This document shows, piece after piece, positions 45,872-58,200 of a DNA stretch of 64,000 nt. Below the pieces are notes generated by a model. It made no database searches and had not been told where the DNA came from. It was given only the letters and a program-made list of their open reading frames with translations. The DNA is from Aquanectria penicillioides (lineage: Eukaryota; Ascomycota; Sordariomycetes; Hypocreales; Nectriaceae), in assembly GCA_003415625.1 (NCBI GenBank), contig PYIU01000003.1, positions 4,774,001-4,838,000 on the forward strand, in the 5' to 3' direction. Each line of letters opens with the position of its first letter. The first letter of the stretch is position 1. Made by a program: the position numbers and the translations under genes.

Positions 45872-46923
45872 ACAAAATAATTAAAATTATTTTGAAGTTT
45901 GTTTTGCCGTTTTGCGGCTTGTTTTATTATTTTGCCTTTTGGCTGGTGGCCACTACAGTGGCATTAAATTAATGAATTTTATTGTGTTAATACTTTATTC
46001 CTTTGCCATTTTTGTAATGTTAAATATTAAAGCTGTAAGCCTTTTAGTATTTCCTTAATTATACGTTTTTATAAATCTTGACTTTGTTGTATTTAAATGC
46101 GTTTTATTAAGTCTATAAGTCCGAGTTGTTTTTAGCTCTTAAGAAAGGTTTTGCCTTATAATGGCTTTATTAGACCATTGGCTATTAATTTTGCATTTTG
46201 TTTGTATAAAATGGAGATTGTTCTTGCTATTATAAATTACTTTAGCTAATGATTATATATATTAATATGTTTAAGCTTAGTTTTTAATTTCTTAAGAGGA
46301 TTTTAGATAAATCCAATTGTCTATTGGTTATTATAAATAAGTTTTAAAACAGGATTCTAAAGCTTGATTCCAAGTTCTGCAAATAGTCTCTGTTGATAGA
46401 GTCCTTTCTTTGCAGCTTGAGAGAGAGCAAGCAGTTCTGCCTTTATGGTTGATGTTGTGATTGTGTTTTATTTATTTGCATGCTATCCAATCAATCCACT
46501 AAAAAGTTTTATTGCGTATGTTTATAAACTTTTCCAATCTAATATATTATTAGCAAAAGATACATTATTATGTATTAAGAAGTTATCTCTACCTTTAAGC
46601 TATAAAGTAAGGAAATAAATTGCATAAAGATAATACAATATTCAGTTTGCTGCCTTTATGTATAGTTCCCCTAGATTTATTATAAATCTCGCAAGATGTA
46701 ATATAGTAAATGCAATGTTTAATTGAGTGATGACTGCTATGTAAAGGATTGAGCCGATCATTTATTTATACTAGTTTATTGTACTTTATCTAGCAATTTG
46801 CTTATTTAGGAAGAGTTCTATTTTCTCTATTGGAGTTGCATTTCCTTTATCTAAAGTGCATAATTTATAAATCTTCTTTAAGTATAAGTTTTGAGTTATT
46901 TAGATCAATTTCTAACTTAGTTC

Positions 46924-47154
46924 TTAAATGATCTTTATCCTAAGAAACCATTGCAGCTTGCCTCTGCCGGTTAGTTTATATTTTGACTTTAGACTTGCAA
47001 TTGCTTTATCTGCAATTAGTTTATATCTTTTAGTATATATTATTATAATATTATCTATATAAAAGAAGATAAAAACTCCACTTTTACTGTAGTAATACAA
47101 TTTATAAGGGATTGATTTAAAACTAATGTTTTGTAATGTTATTTTAAGCTCCAT
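46924..47154 (-). pseudogene. Copia reverse transcriptase fragment
   Basis: A 76-codon open remnant. FFYIDNIIIIY corresponds to the Copia catalytic LLYVDDILI block, with the second Asp changed to Asn, a G-to-A change that would abolish activity. GRGKLQWFLRIKI matches the downstream LGELKYFLGIEI block. It fixes the coding strand of the element. The corresponding region of Copia A, near 40440-40650, has no such frame left. Confidence 0.8.
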
Positions 47155-50100
47155 TTGCTATAAAAGAGGTGCAATTCTTAGTCCATAAAGTGCTTTCTTA
47201 AGTAATAATACTTAGCCTTTATTTTCGCCCTCTTTATATTTTAGTGGAGGTTTTATGAATATATTTATTGGCAGTTTTGCATTTATAAATGCATTTACTG
47301 CATTAAATTATAGCATTTTAAGATTGAACCTTGCTGTAATTGCAAGTAGTGTTCTAAACGATTTTTCTGCTAGTATAGTAGTATATGTTTCTTTAGAACT
47401 TGCCTTCTACTATTAATCTCCTTAAACAATAAGTCTGGCTTTGCATTTCTGCAAGTATCCGTATTTATTGAACTTATACATATAAACCTATATATAGTTA
47501 ATGAGTTGTAAGTTGCGAAACTTGATTTTGCTTTTTGGTGTTTTAATCTAAGACTTTATTTACCGGTAACTCTTTAAGTGTATTTTCTTTGCTTTTAGGA
47601 ATATGGCCTTAAATTTATGCCTAAAAACATTTCCATAAGAATTTAGTACCTAAGGTAGGTTCTTTTAATGGAGTTTTTATTTCTTTTAAATAAGGTTTAT
47701 TTTATTCTTTTGTAGCTTATATTTTAGTTTATGCTTTTTATATTTAATTCTAATATATATTGCTTTAGTTATAATGGTATTTCTGCATTTTTTAAATAGT
47801 ATAGCTTTCGTTCCCGTAAAGAAGGCTTAATGGAGCTTAACCTATTCCCTCTATAAGCTAGTATTTAGTATTAGGGGTATTAGGTGTTTTCCTTCTTGCT
47901 CTATTGCTAAAGCTAGAAAGGCAGAAGCCAGACTTTTTGGTGGAGTTAGGAAGGGTTTGAACTGTAGTTAAGTGTATTTTTTATCTTTAATCTACAGTTT
48001 ATTTATATCCTTCTCCTTTTTAGTTTTTAAGTCTTTGACTATATTTTAGAGGCTTGTTTTAATGGTTTAAAGCTTATCTTATGGTTAATTAGTGTTATCC
48101 ACTTAATTAACTTGCTTAGCATTAAGAAGAGCTTTTATTTATGTTTATATTTCTTTAAGGGTCTTTTTATCTATAGTTTCTTTTATTTTAGTATTGCTTG
48201 CCAAAAAGAGGTCTTCTTTATTGAAGATAATATTTTAGGTTATATATACTTAATTAATGATTGGATTCTAAATGCAAAAGAGGTTTTAGGAATTGTATTC
48301 CATAAGATAATCTATTTAAGCCTTTAGGCTTGTTTTAGATGCAAGTCGATTCTTCTTTAATTAAGTGTCTTTAATTATTGTAAATGATTTACAATCGATT
48401 GTCCTAAGGTAAGTAATTTGCGGCTTGCAATCCTTATTTAAGCTTTGAATTGATGAAAAGAAGCTCTTGTATAGTGTTTTCCACTTAAGTCTTTATTTTA
48501 AAGTTCGGTTTAGTAGATATACTGCTGTTCTTACTATCTTTGGCTATAGTCTAGCTAGTAGACCACTCTTAATTGCAAGAACTTTTGTTTTTTCTTTCAC
48601 TACCCCCTTAGAATATTCTTTTAATCCATTCTATTGCTATATTTAAGGGGCACTTTCTTCTACTGCTATTTCTCTCTAATCTAGCTATACATAGACCAGA
48701 TTGCTCTTTTGAAGCTCATTATCTGTTTCTATTACTTGAAGTTTGATTTTATATTTTGTTTCTAATATTTAAGTGAAGTTTTGCAGTATTGATAATAATT
48801 GTTCTTCTTTTTGATTTTTAAAGTAGTAGTCCTAGCACATTCTTAATGTACAGTCTGTTATAATAGCGCATAAGGAAAGGTTTATTATATTGGGTTGAAA
48901 GTTATAGAAGTCTAAAAAAACTTACTCTTTAGGAATTGAGCTTTATATTTATGGTTTGCGGTGCTCTTAGCGTTTTATCTTGCCTAATCCATAAGCATTA
49001 CATTTAACTGTTATTAGGCCTTTAATCTTTGCATTAATAGTATAGTTAATTAAGTGTTCTAATGCTTTAGGTCCTGAATGATTCAGTTGGCAGTGCTATT
49101 TTATGGCTTCTGCTTGTTGTAGATGTTTTGGCATCTATAAGTTATGATAAGGTTTGTTTGTTGTAAATGAGCTTTATTCTTAAGTAATGGGCTTATAATC
49201 TAAAATATACTGGTTGTAGGCAATCTTTAATTTGCATAAAGCTTGCCCACTTCTGTGTTTTAGAATATTGTCTTTATTTCTTTGATCTTATTAATAACTA
49301 TATTAATGGAGTCTTTTTAATAAGATTAGATTTGTTTCAATTTGTGGGCAGTAAGCAATGCGCCTTAAAATAAGGAAACGAGCTTTGCTTTATAGGTTTT
49401 GAACTTTGATTTCTATATCTCTATATCCTAAGATTGGAAGGTTCTTTGATTTAGTAAAGACAACTTTATTAAATGGAGCTAGTTTAAGATTCTTAAATTT
49501 CTTTTTATTATTGAAAATATATAGTGTTGTCCCTAAGTTAAGTATAATTGAGATTTATAATAGGTATTTGCTGTATGAAATAAGGAAAATAGCTGCAGAA
49601 TTTGAGATTAGGATTTATAATATTGGTTATTAGTTTAAATCCTTAGTTGGTTGTGCGGTTTGCTTCTTAAGCTTCTTGTATAGTTCCTAGACTTTAATTT
49701 AATCTTTTAACTGTATTTCCTATTTCTTGTCCATCTATTTCTGCCTTTCTATTTGCTTGGGCATATTTTTAGGGAATGCAATCCAGCACTTTTAGGTATT
49801 GGCATTAAAGTGTGATTTCCTATATAAGATGCAGTGATTGTCTTCCTTTAGAGTTTGTTTTTGTTTCTTTGATTTGGGTTGTTTAGGTTGTGAGCTCTTT
49901 GGATGAGAACGTTTTTCAGAAGGTGGGTCTAAGCCTTAGAATGTAGGTCTGAAGTTCCCCTTTTGTACTGGAGCTTTATATTGCTTTCCTTCAGTCTCTT
50001 TTCTTTTCTTAATCTTGTGTTTGAAACTTAAAGCAAAAGCAGCTGGCATATAGGTACTTTTCTTAATAGCGTCTTTATGTTGTGCTTTAGTAATTTGAAG

Positions 50101-50565
50101 GAATATTTGGAAGTGACTTTTGAGGTGTTGTTTTAAGTCTATAAACTATGCATTTAGGTGCAAGGCTTTAGCAATATTTCTTATAGTCGTAATCTTTATA
50201 GACTGTTCTTAATTAATAATCCAGTCTTGCTAGATGATTTTAGGGTTTGAAGTCTGTTTTAGCACTTTAAAATAGCGTTTTCGAGCTTGTTTTCCTCTTA
50301 GTGTATTGTTGATTCTATATGCAGCTTTAAGGTTGTTGTAGAATTTTGCAATGTTATTATTATTATTCCCTTTATCTATTATAGGTGAATATGTTTGAAT
50401 GTAATAGGGGCTTATTTTCTCCGTTATTCAATTAAGGATATTATGGATTCTATTTGCTTTAATTTTATATTTTTCTTGATTGTAGCGGAATATTATAAGC
50501 TTGCATTTTAGCAGTTCTTAGTCTTTAGGAAGCAGCTCTATTATTATAGTCGCCCTTTATGTTAA

Positions 50566-50790
50566 CCGAACGAACTTTAATTTTAAGCTTCCAGCCTTAG
50601 CTTTCTCTTTTGCAAAGTATCTTATGGCGGTTGGCATTATAGGCTTGGAAATTTGGGTAGTCTTGAATTGAGAAGAGTCCTTAAGGATTCCAAGCTTCTT
50701 AACTCGTTCTGCAGTGATTTTCACTTTATAGCTTTATTTGAAGGTTTCCCAGTCGTTTGGGTTGTTGAGGATGTAGGTCTTGGAGGTCAT
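50566..50790 (-). pseudogene. Start of Copia gag, stopped by TAA
   Basis: From an ATG at 50788-50790 the minus strand reads MTSKTYILNNPNDWETFK, then TAA at about 50734-50736. It stays open for about 55 further codons before another TAA. The NPNDW segment and position after the 5' leader fit the start of a Copia gag. Both stops are consistent with CAA-to-TAA changes by RIP. Confidence 0.6.
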
Positions 50791-50896
50791 CTTGTGTATT
50801 TAGTTCGGAATCGGGATATGAGGTTCGTTTCTTGCTTTTGGAGCTCGATTGGATAGTTACAGCTGCACTAATAAACACAGCTCTGAGACTTTTAAT

Positions 50897-51126
50897 TGTT
50901 GAACCGAACCAGTTGTGTAATTGTGTGTATTCTTGTTTTCTTCTTCTTCTTGTCCCTCCCAGCCTTGCTTCATCGCTCAGGCTCTAAAAGAGGGGTTGGG
51001 TTGCGCTAGACCTAATAGAGCTACGTTGTATTCACATGACCTTCATTCAATCATTCCGAGCTTCGTTTCTATGATCCGAAGTGCGTCCTGGTGTTTCCCT
51101 GTGTACAGGATACCTCGGGTTTAACA
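50897..51126 (-). repeat. LTR 3 (Copia B, 5' LTR)
   Basis: 230 bp, pairs with LTR 2 by the shared CTTCTT expansion and similar low level of RIP. Confidence 0.88.
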
Positions 51127-51170
51127 ATAGTTATAGCTGCACTAATAAATATAGCTCTAAGACTTTTAAT

Positions 51171-51394
51171 TGTTAAACTAAACCAGTTATGTAATTATGT
51201 GTATTCTTGTTTTCTTTTTATCCCTTTTAGCCTTGCTTTATTGCTTAGGCTCTAAAAGAGGGGTTAGGTTGCGCTAGACCTAATAGAGCTATATTGTATT
51301 TATATAACCTTCATCCAATTATTTCGAGCTTTGTTTTTATGATCTGAAGTGCGTTCTGGTGTTTCCCCGTGTACAGGATACCTTAGGTTTAACA
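51171..51394 (-). repeat. LTR 4 (Copia A, 5' LTR)
   Basis: 224 bp, RIP-altered, preceded on the plus strand by the same leader (GCTGCACTAATAAA type) that borders LTR 3. This identifies it as Copia A's 5' LTR, cut off from its body by Copia B. Confidence 0.88.
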
Positions 51395-52172
51395 GCAATA
51401 AAACCCGTAACTGCATTGCATGCTATAACTATTTCAATAGAGCAAGCAATAAATTATTTAAAAATAAAGAAAATTATATATAAAATATTTACTTATAGTA
51501 TAAATAATATTATAGAATAGATTTTATTATATATATTATTTTAATATTTTTAATTAATTTATTAATTATTATAATACTTATATCTTTTTTAATATAGCTA
51601 TATTAATAAAGTATATATAAATATATTCTATAATATAAAATATATAATATTTTATATATTTACTTTTATTTTAATACTTTTTATTTAATTTATATTTAAT
51701 ATTTTTAAACTTTTATATATAATTTTATTATAAATAAAATTATAATATTTAATTAAAATAAAATCTTATTAAAATATATTTTATTAATAATATAATATAT
51801 AAAATAAAAAGAATTATTTAAATATTTTATTTATATTTTAAATTAAATATTAAATATTATTTAAAAATAAAATATTTTATATAAAATAATTTAAAGATAA
51901 TTTATTAAATATTAAAATCTTAATATAATATTTAAAAGTTTAAATTTAATATATATATTTATATATTTATTTTTATATATTATATAATAAGCTTTTAATA
52001 TTTATAATTTTATTTTTTAATTTAAATCTTTATTTTTAAAAATCTTTTATATTTTATTTTAAATTTATATATATTATATAAAGCATTATTTAATTTAATT
52101 TTATTTCATTTTTATCTAATTTATATATAAAGATATTTAAATGGTTATGCATGCGATGCGGTTATAGGTTTT

Positions 52173-52228
52173 GTTGCCACCTCTCCATTGGAGAGGTGGG
52201 GGCGTGACTAGTCACTCAACCCAGCGGG
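52173..52228 (-). repeat. Right terminal inverted repeat of the DNA element
   Basis: Reverse complement of the left repeat with one A/G difference, followed by TA. Confidence 0.85.
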
Positions 52229-52230
52229 TA

Positions 52231-55200
52231 CTTCCTAGTACATGCATACATGCTTCCCCACACACCTGTACAAAACTTAAGCGCAGTTAACGGCTACCTT
52301 ATTACCTACAACTAACAGCACCCCATGGGCAGCTTCACCGCAACGCAGCCTCCCACATCCGCGGAATCCGCTTGGGAACCTCTTCCGGCAGCCGGCGATC
52401 AAGAAAGCCAAGGTCGCTCCTCATCAAGCCCCTGTCACAACACCATCGCCTGGACTCGAATCGAATTACGTCGGGTCGGCCACGGGACGAGCAGCGATGA
52501 TTAGGCGTGGCCTTTCCCAGGCCACATGGGCGGGCACATGCCCACACTGCAAGGGAGCGGGGACTGCATGAACGTTGTGGGATGGATGAGCACGTTCCGT
52601 CATTGCCAAGCACGGCTTCAAGAGGGCTATGATCGGCCGCAGCATGCAATGGTGGGAAGCCTGGTTGCTGTATGTCGTGTAGTTAGGTAGTAGGTAGCTG
52701 AACAAGGCGGTGGTAAGGGGAAGGGGAAGGGGAAGGGAGGGGGGGAGGGGGAAAGATGAGAGGGTGTTGTTGTCCTTGTTGGTGTGTTGCCAGCAGAGGC
52801 GGCGCTGTCCTCGGTTTGTGGGCGCTGTACGGTTACGGCTACAGCTACGGACGGGGGACAGGCTGCACGGTACCAAAGATGGGATGGAATGAAAGATGGT
52901 CGAAATGATAGGCGTCTTCGGGCGAGGTCTGTCAAGAGAAAAACTTGGAGGGGCACGAGATCACAAGGCTGTGGCTGAGAAGGACTGCCAGTGAAGCAAG
53001 CGTCACACACTTGGCGAAATGCCAGGCAGATCTGCACCGTCAGGCAGGAGACGAGTGCGGGATATGCCGTGTATCGAGAGACACTCCTCGAGACTCGGTC
53101 GGTTCGGTTGACTGGCAACCTCAACCAAGGCATCTCGCAGGGTGCAACTCAGCACAGCCCTCGGCATACGGCAGCCCTCAGTCGAGCGAGGTCCACGCCA
53201 AGCCAGGGTCATGATGCCAAAGAGCCCAGACAATTTGGCTGCTATCTCTGCACATCGGAACAGCATCGCAGCCTGGACGCCCACACCTCATGCAGGCTAG
53301 CACATGGTCCTTCGACATTTTGCAGAATCGAGATTTTTCACGGCAGGACGAAAAGAGATAGCGATGACAAAGGCGGTGCAAGATCATCGCGGCCTATCAA
53401 GGTAAGGATACAAGGGAGCTTCTGCAGCTGCAGCTAAATAACTATACACCCCTACGCCCTCATCGGCAAAGCGCAAAGCGGTAAGACGGGGAGAGAAAAG
53501 TTCCAGGGTGGCAATGGTCCGATGCAGACGTCGCACAACTGCCTCACACCACTACCCCAACCAGAATGGAACAGCATCGAAAAATAAAAAAGAGACAAAA
53601 CAGATGCGTATCACTCACACCGCGCGGATAGTGGAGGTATTTCGGTGTCGGGGTCTCGGAGGGTTGCACTTCTACCCACCCCCCCTTTGGGGCCCTGATG
53701 CAAAGAGTCGGCATCCGTTCCACGACGCCACTCCCGGGATTTAGGCGGGCCAGCAATGGGGGCATCAGAGGGAGGGAAACCGCTGTTCAACATCATGAAG
53801 ATGCTCATCCCGGTGGGATGATGGGGGCGAGAACAACACACAGAAGAAGAAGAAAAAAAAATATCCCTGGCATTCCTGATCCCCACCAAGATGAAGGAAC
53901 AAGCACCGATGACGGCAAATCAGGTGACTGGGTTGAGTTGCGGCAAGGTGATAGATGCCGATGCGAGAAACCTTGTGTAGAGCAAAACACATGACTGGAC
54001 GGATGTTCCGGATGGTCCAAGTCGGGACGAAGGTACTCGCAACATACCTCTGTGGCTACCTACCTACCTACCTACCTAGGTATGGAGACAGGTACGTAAT
54101 GTCTGTGTGTGATGAAGCTTTACGAATGAAGACACAAAACACCCCACCGCATCTCGTCGGAGGCATAATCACGGGTCAAGTCACAATGACACATGGCAAA
54201 GCGTGTGAAATGAAGAGAGCCGGCTTTCATGGGCTTGAAGGGGCACACAACAGAGGAAGGATGCCGGTGGAGCACGCTTGGCCGGAGTTGTGCGACTGCA
54301 TTAACCATACTATGTCAAGCGAGGCCAGACGACGGATTAGTGGTATGGTAGATGGTCCTTTGGCCGGCGATTAGAGACAGGATCGCCTTGTGGACCCTAC
54401 GGAGTTTCTTCTTGATGGCGGATTGATCATTGAGGGGCATGAGTCGGGGGCCGCGAGCAATCGTCAATCGCGGGCGTGCCAATCGACCAAGGACGAAACG
54501 TGCTCCGTGCCTGGCATGTCCCTGCGGCCTGGCCCCGGGCGAACCACGATACTGCACAAGCAGGGCCAAAAAAAAAAAAAACACATACACACACCTGCGT
54601 GGTGTGGGCACGGATTGAATGGATGAAAGGATGGACGGAGGAACGGGGGCATAACAGGAACATAAGAATACGGAGACAAGGGCTATCCAAGCCATCGAGA
54701 TGTGGCTGGATCCTCCGAAAAGGCCAGGCGGCTTTGGGTCACATCATATCGCGTCGTAATCATTGCCATCTCCGTCTCTATCTCGGTAGCTCAAAGTGCT
54801 GGAAGGATAAGCGACCCCAAGTGGCTGGGCCAACGGTAGCGATTGTGGGAAACGAGCAAGTCCACTGAGGCTCAAAACGGCACACAAGAGGCCGTCTGTT
54901 TGGCTGCCGGCTGAAATGAACAAATTTCAAACAGCCGACGGGGCAAGCCTCGGACAGGCACCTGGAACGATTAGGGCATGTCCAAATCCAGGGACAATAT
55001 GCGGTAGGTGTGAGGTGGACGCTGGTGCTTGTTCATTCCTGTTGAACTCTGTCACGAGGCCCTAGACTCCGAGACGACGGAAGGGCTATCCCTAGAACGG
55101 CGGCACAATGCAAGGCAAGGTTTTGTCCGAGGGATGATACATGTACGTCTCCCCCCGAGAGACGGAGTGTTTTGGGACTGGATTCTAAGGCGTCAAGCAA

Positions 55201-58200
55201 CAACGGCTCAAGGGGGTGGCATAATTAGCAGGGCCGTCATGGCCGCTGTGGGAATGTTCAAACGGAACAGAGCTGGTGCTGGTGCAACGACCAGCCCAAA
55301 GAACCAAAACAGCGTGGCATGGTCTTGCCAGTCAGAGGCGGCCTTCCAAACAGAGCTAGAGCTAGAAGCCAGAGTCAAGAGTCAGAGCACACAGCGGCTG
55401 CAGGGATCTCGACTTGGTCCTACAAGCCACAAGCCGGCGTCAAGCCAAGGCGTGGTTAAGTGACGGGCATGGTGGATCTCGATTGATTGCCTAGCATCCA
55501 CTGACGGACCGTGTGCGGTGATCGCGGTGATGCGCAAGCGTTGGGCAGTTACGGACTATGGTTTTTCGTAATCGGTTTTTTTTTTTTTTTTTTTTTTTTG
55601 GTCTTGATACCAACATTGGTTGAGGCAGAAGAATTAAATTGTCGGGCGCTCACCCTTGTCAACCAGAACCACCGCTTATTTATTGGCATTTTTATGGCAT
55701 CTTTGTTTCTTCATTGATTGAAATATTTTTTGGTTTTTGACAAGAAGCAAGGGAAATTCACCGTGATCAGGTGACGATGACAAAAGCAAGGCTCCTCGAT
55801 CCAAGGGACAGAAGCAAAAGAAAAAGGAGGAGTGTGCCCTTGCGGATACGTACATCTGGAACAAGTTTTTGAAGAGGACTCCGGGCGTCTTTTCCAATAT
55901 TGCACATTCCGAGCATAGGAGACAAGCAGAGCACTGGTCGCCTGGGGGCTTGCACCGTCGCTGCCGCCGTTGTCGTTGTCGTTCTGGGGGTTTGTCTCGG
56001 CGCTGGTCCCCCGAACAACGGGATATCTGCATGTCTCACTATAATGTGCCTCCGGGGGGGGGGATGAGTGGCAGATGAGCGGGGGATCATATTTCGGGAT
56101 TCTTGAATCAAGGGAACAAAGGAATGTATCAACGAGATCTGAACAACCCAAAGAAAACAAAAGAGGGGGAGAATGAGAGACTCTAGCAAGCCCTGTTCAG
56201 GAAGAGCCCGACGTCGGCCATCATCAGCATTCACTGTGTTGATCCAGTGGTTGTAAGTCCTTGGGGTCTGATCTCATGCAGGACCCAATGCACAACAAAC
56301 CAAGCAGGAAGTACATACGAGGACGAGGATGCTTACGGGTCCTCCAAGGACTAGGCACTATTCACAAGTCGGGCAAAGACGCCACCTCGGCGAACGAGTC
56401 ACCTGGACAGAGGTGAGGGAGGGATGGTGCATGTGTGAGCCACGAGCCACGAGCTGAGGCTCTAGCCTGGATCTAGCTTGAGCCTTGAGTGGCTGATGAA
56501 AATGCGGAAGTGTCTCTGGCATTTTATTGTGGGTGGGTGGGTTCGGTGCATGGTCGCGGGTGATTTGAAGCCATTTGAGCTTTGCGAGTTGAGGATTGGC
56601 TGCTTAGGCACCTGGTGTGAGTGGAGAGCTACTACATACTTTGCATGTATGTAGCTGCGCGGAGCAGCAAAAAGTTGCATGGGTGATGGGCGTGTGGCAT
56701 CTTGCAATGCATCCGATGGGGGTACGGATATGCATGACTGTCAAGGTGTTGGAGCTGTGCCTACTGTCCACAGTATGATGTACTCCGTAGGTAGGGATGT
56801 TTGTGAGTGTGTGTGTGGAGGTTAGAGGCTCCTTGATCAGCAGAGGTTCCAAGTTGAAAGGCCAAGCAAGCTCCTGTCCAGGCGGTTAGGGCAGCTTCAC
56901 CTCATCCACTCAAGCCCTCACCAGCAAGAGAGAAGAAAAAACATACCACGGCGGGTTGTCGTCAGGTCCGCCTCTGATGTCCTTACCCATGCCAGGCTCG
57001 TCATGCTCGTGTGCTCTTGCTGCAGCTCCCTCTCCCGTGCGTCTACAGTATCTGCACAGCAAGCGAATGAAAGGTATTCTTAAGCCCCAAGACCTTAAAA
57101 TAAATAAATAAATAAATAAATAAAATCTCAAAACACCATCCTGGATCATACTGTGTCACGCAGGCGAGTGGCTAATGGCCCAAAGGTTCAATCCGCATAA
57201 GTTACCACTTGTACAGAACGAGGTACCATGGGGTTTCATAGGGCGAGCGGCGGCCCCGTTTATTACGACGTTTTCGCTAGCGTACCATGTCGGTACTTGG
57301 AGGACGCGCACCGAAGCTTCAAGGCAGGACTGCGGGTTACCTCAAACGTCGTCGTATCGAAACAGGGCACGAACGGAGTAAACGCCGCCCCATGTGCGCA
57401 GAGGCTGCAAGATGAACACAGGACGGACTACCTAGCTGACTGAAGGCTGGATCCCACTGGTCGAGATGGAGGGTCGACGGTGGACAGCGACTGGACGGGC
57501 CAATATTGGAGGATGGCGCTTTGAGGTACGGGCAAAGCGTGACCTGATATGACATGACCTGACACTTGCGTGCATGGCCGTGGCCCCAAGGTCTCGCCAA
57601 ATTACAAAGAGGTTTCCCCCAACAGCTCGATATGGGTGGAAAGCCAAGGCACAAATTCAGACCCGTCGTTGGCTGTTGGTAGCGTAATTGTGCAGCAAGC
57701 TGACGGTCAAGCCGCGCTCATGTACGGATAAAGAGTTGACGAACGGCGGCAGCGATGAGATACGGCCTCCATGTGTTAGCCAAGACAAGGAGCCCATGCG
57801 GGCAGCGGGAACGGGCACTCTGTCTGCGACAACTGATAATTACTGCCATAGTGAGCCCCTGTTTGCACTGCGAGTAGATGGCGCGAAGCAGAAGAGCCAA
57901 GAAACCAAGACGGCACCACAGGCAGGCCAAGGCCAGTCAACATTTGGCGTAAGAGAGGCGTTGAGATACGTGTCGAAACGTTTGCCCCCCCTTGGAGATT
58001 GTGGTCATAATTTTTCTTTCTTTCCAAATGGCGATCCACCCAAAACCCGCATCAAGGTCCAAGGCGGTTGATGGGAGGTGCCAGCACGGATCACTTGTCG
58101 GCATCGGAGGAGCAGGGGAAGCAAGGTCCAGGGAGATTGTTCCAAGTGGGTACCGTCCATGCGCAAGGGCAAGGGACCGAGCAGCCCCGGACTCAGGGAG

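Larger units (their letters stand above)
44342..51126 (-). mobile_element. Copia B, younger LTR retrotransposon
   Basis: LTRs of 230 bp at 44342-44571 and 50897-51126 are nearly identical and share an extra CTTCTT not found in Copia A's LTRs. A perfect 5-bp duplication, ATAGT, flanks it (44337-44341 and 51127-51131). The coding strand is minus: gag remnant near 50790, reverse transcriptase remnant at 46924-47154, and a purine tract (AAGGGGG on minus) directly next to the 3' LTR at 44572-44580. RIP-type stops break every large frame. Between pol and the 3' LTR it carries an opposite-strand intron-containing gene. Confidence 0.92.
38734..51394 (-). mobile_element. Copia A, older LTR retrotransposon
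   Basis: LTRs of 224 bp at 38734-38957 and 51171-51394 begin TGTT and end AACA. The insertion is flanked by a 5-bp target duplication, GCAAC at 38729-38733 and GCAAT at 51395-51399, the single difference being RIP-type. Copia B interrupts it at 44342-51126; without B it is about 5.87 kb. It aligns along its length with Copia B, and its differences are overwhelmingly C-to-T or G-to-A. No frame longer than about 100 codons remains. It lacks the roughly 0.9-kb block found in Copia B at about 44889-45784. Orientation is inferred from Copia B. Confidence 0.9.
38676..52230. mobile_element. TIR DNA transposon containing nested Copia elements
   Basis: Terminal inverted repeats at 38678-38733 and 52173-52228 match over 56 bp with one difference, and both sides carry TA (38676-38677 and 52229-52230). 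This fits a Tc1/mariner or pogo-type insertion. The repeats continue inward on both sides (51400 to about 51436 against about 52136-52172), for roughly 95 bp in all. Removing the Copia insertion leaves about 885 bp, whose interior (about 51440-52140) is almost pure A/T and shows no open frame. It is either a non-autonomous element or an autonomous one destroyed by RIP. Confidence 0.85.

Noticed and set aside
49406..49633. 75-codon plus-strand frame in Copia B
   Set aside because: Opposite to the pol coding strand, with no splice signals or family signal.
44342..51394. LTRs 2, 3 and 4 as a tandem array from LTR recombination
   Set aside because: The ATAGT duplication around LTR 2-LTR 3 and GCAAC/GCAAT around LTR 1-LTR 4 show two nested insertions instead.
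57185..57194. GGTTCAATCC resembling a tRNA T-loop/B box
   Set aside because: No matching T stem, no A box at the right distance and no cloverleaf can be drawn.
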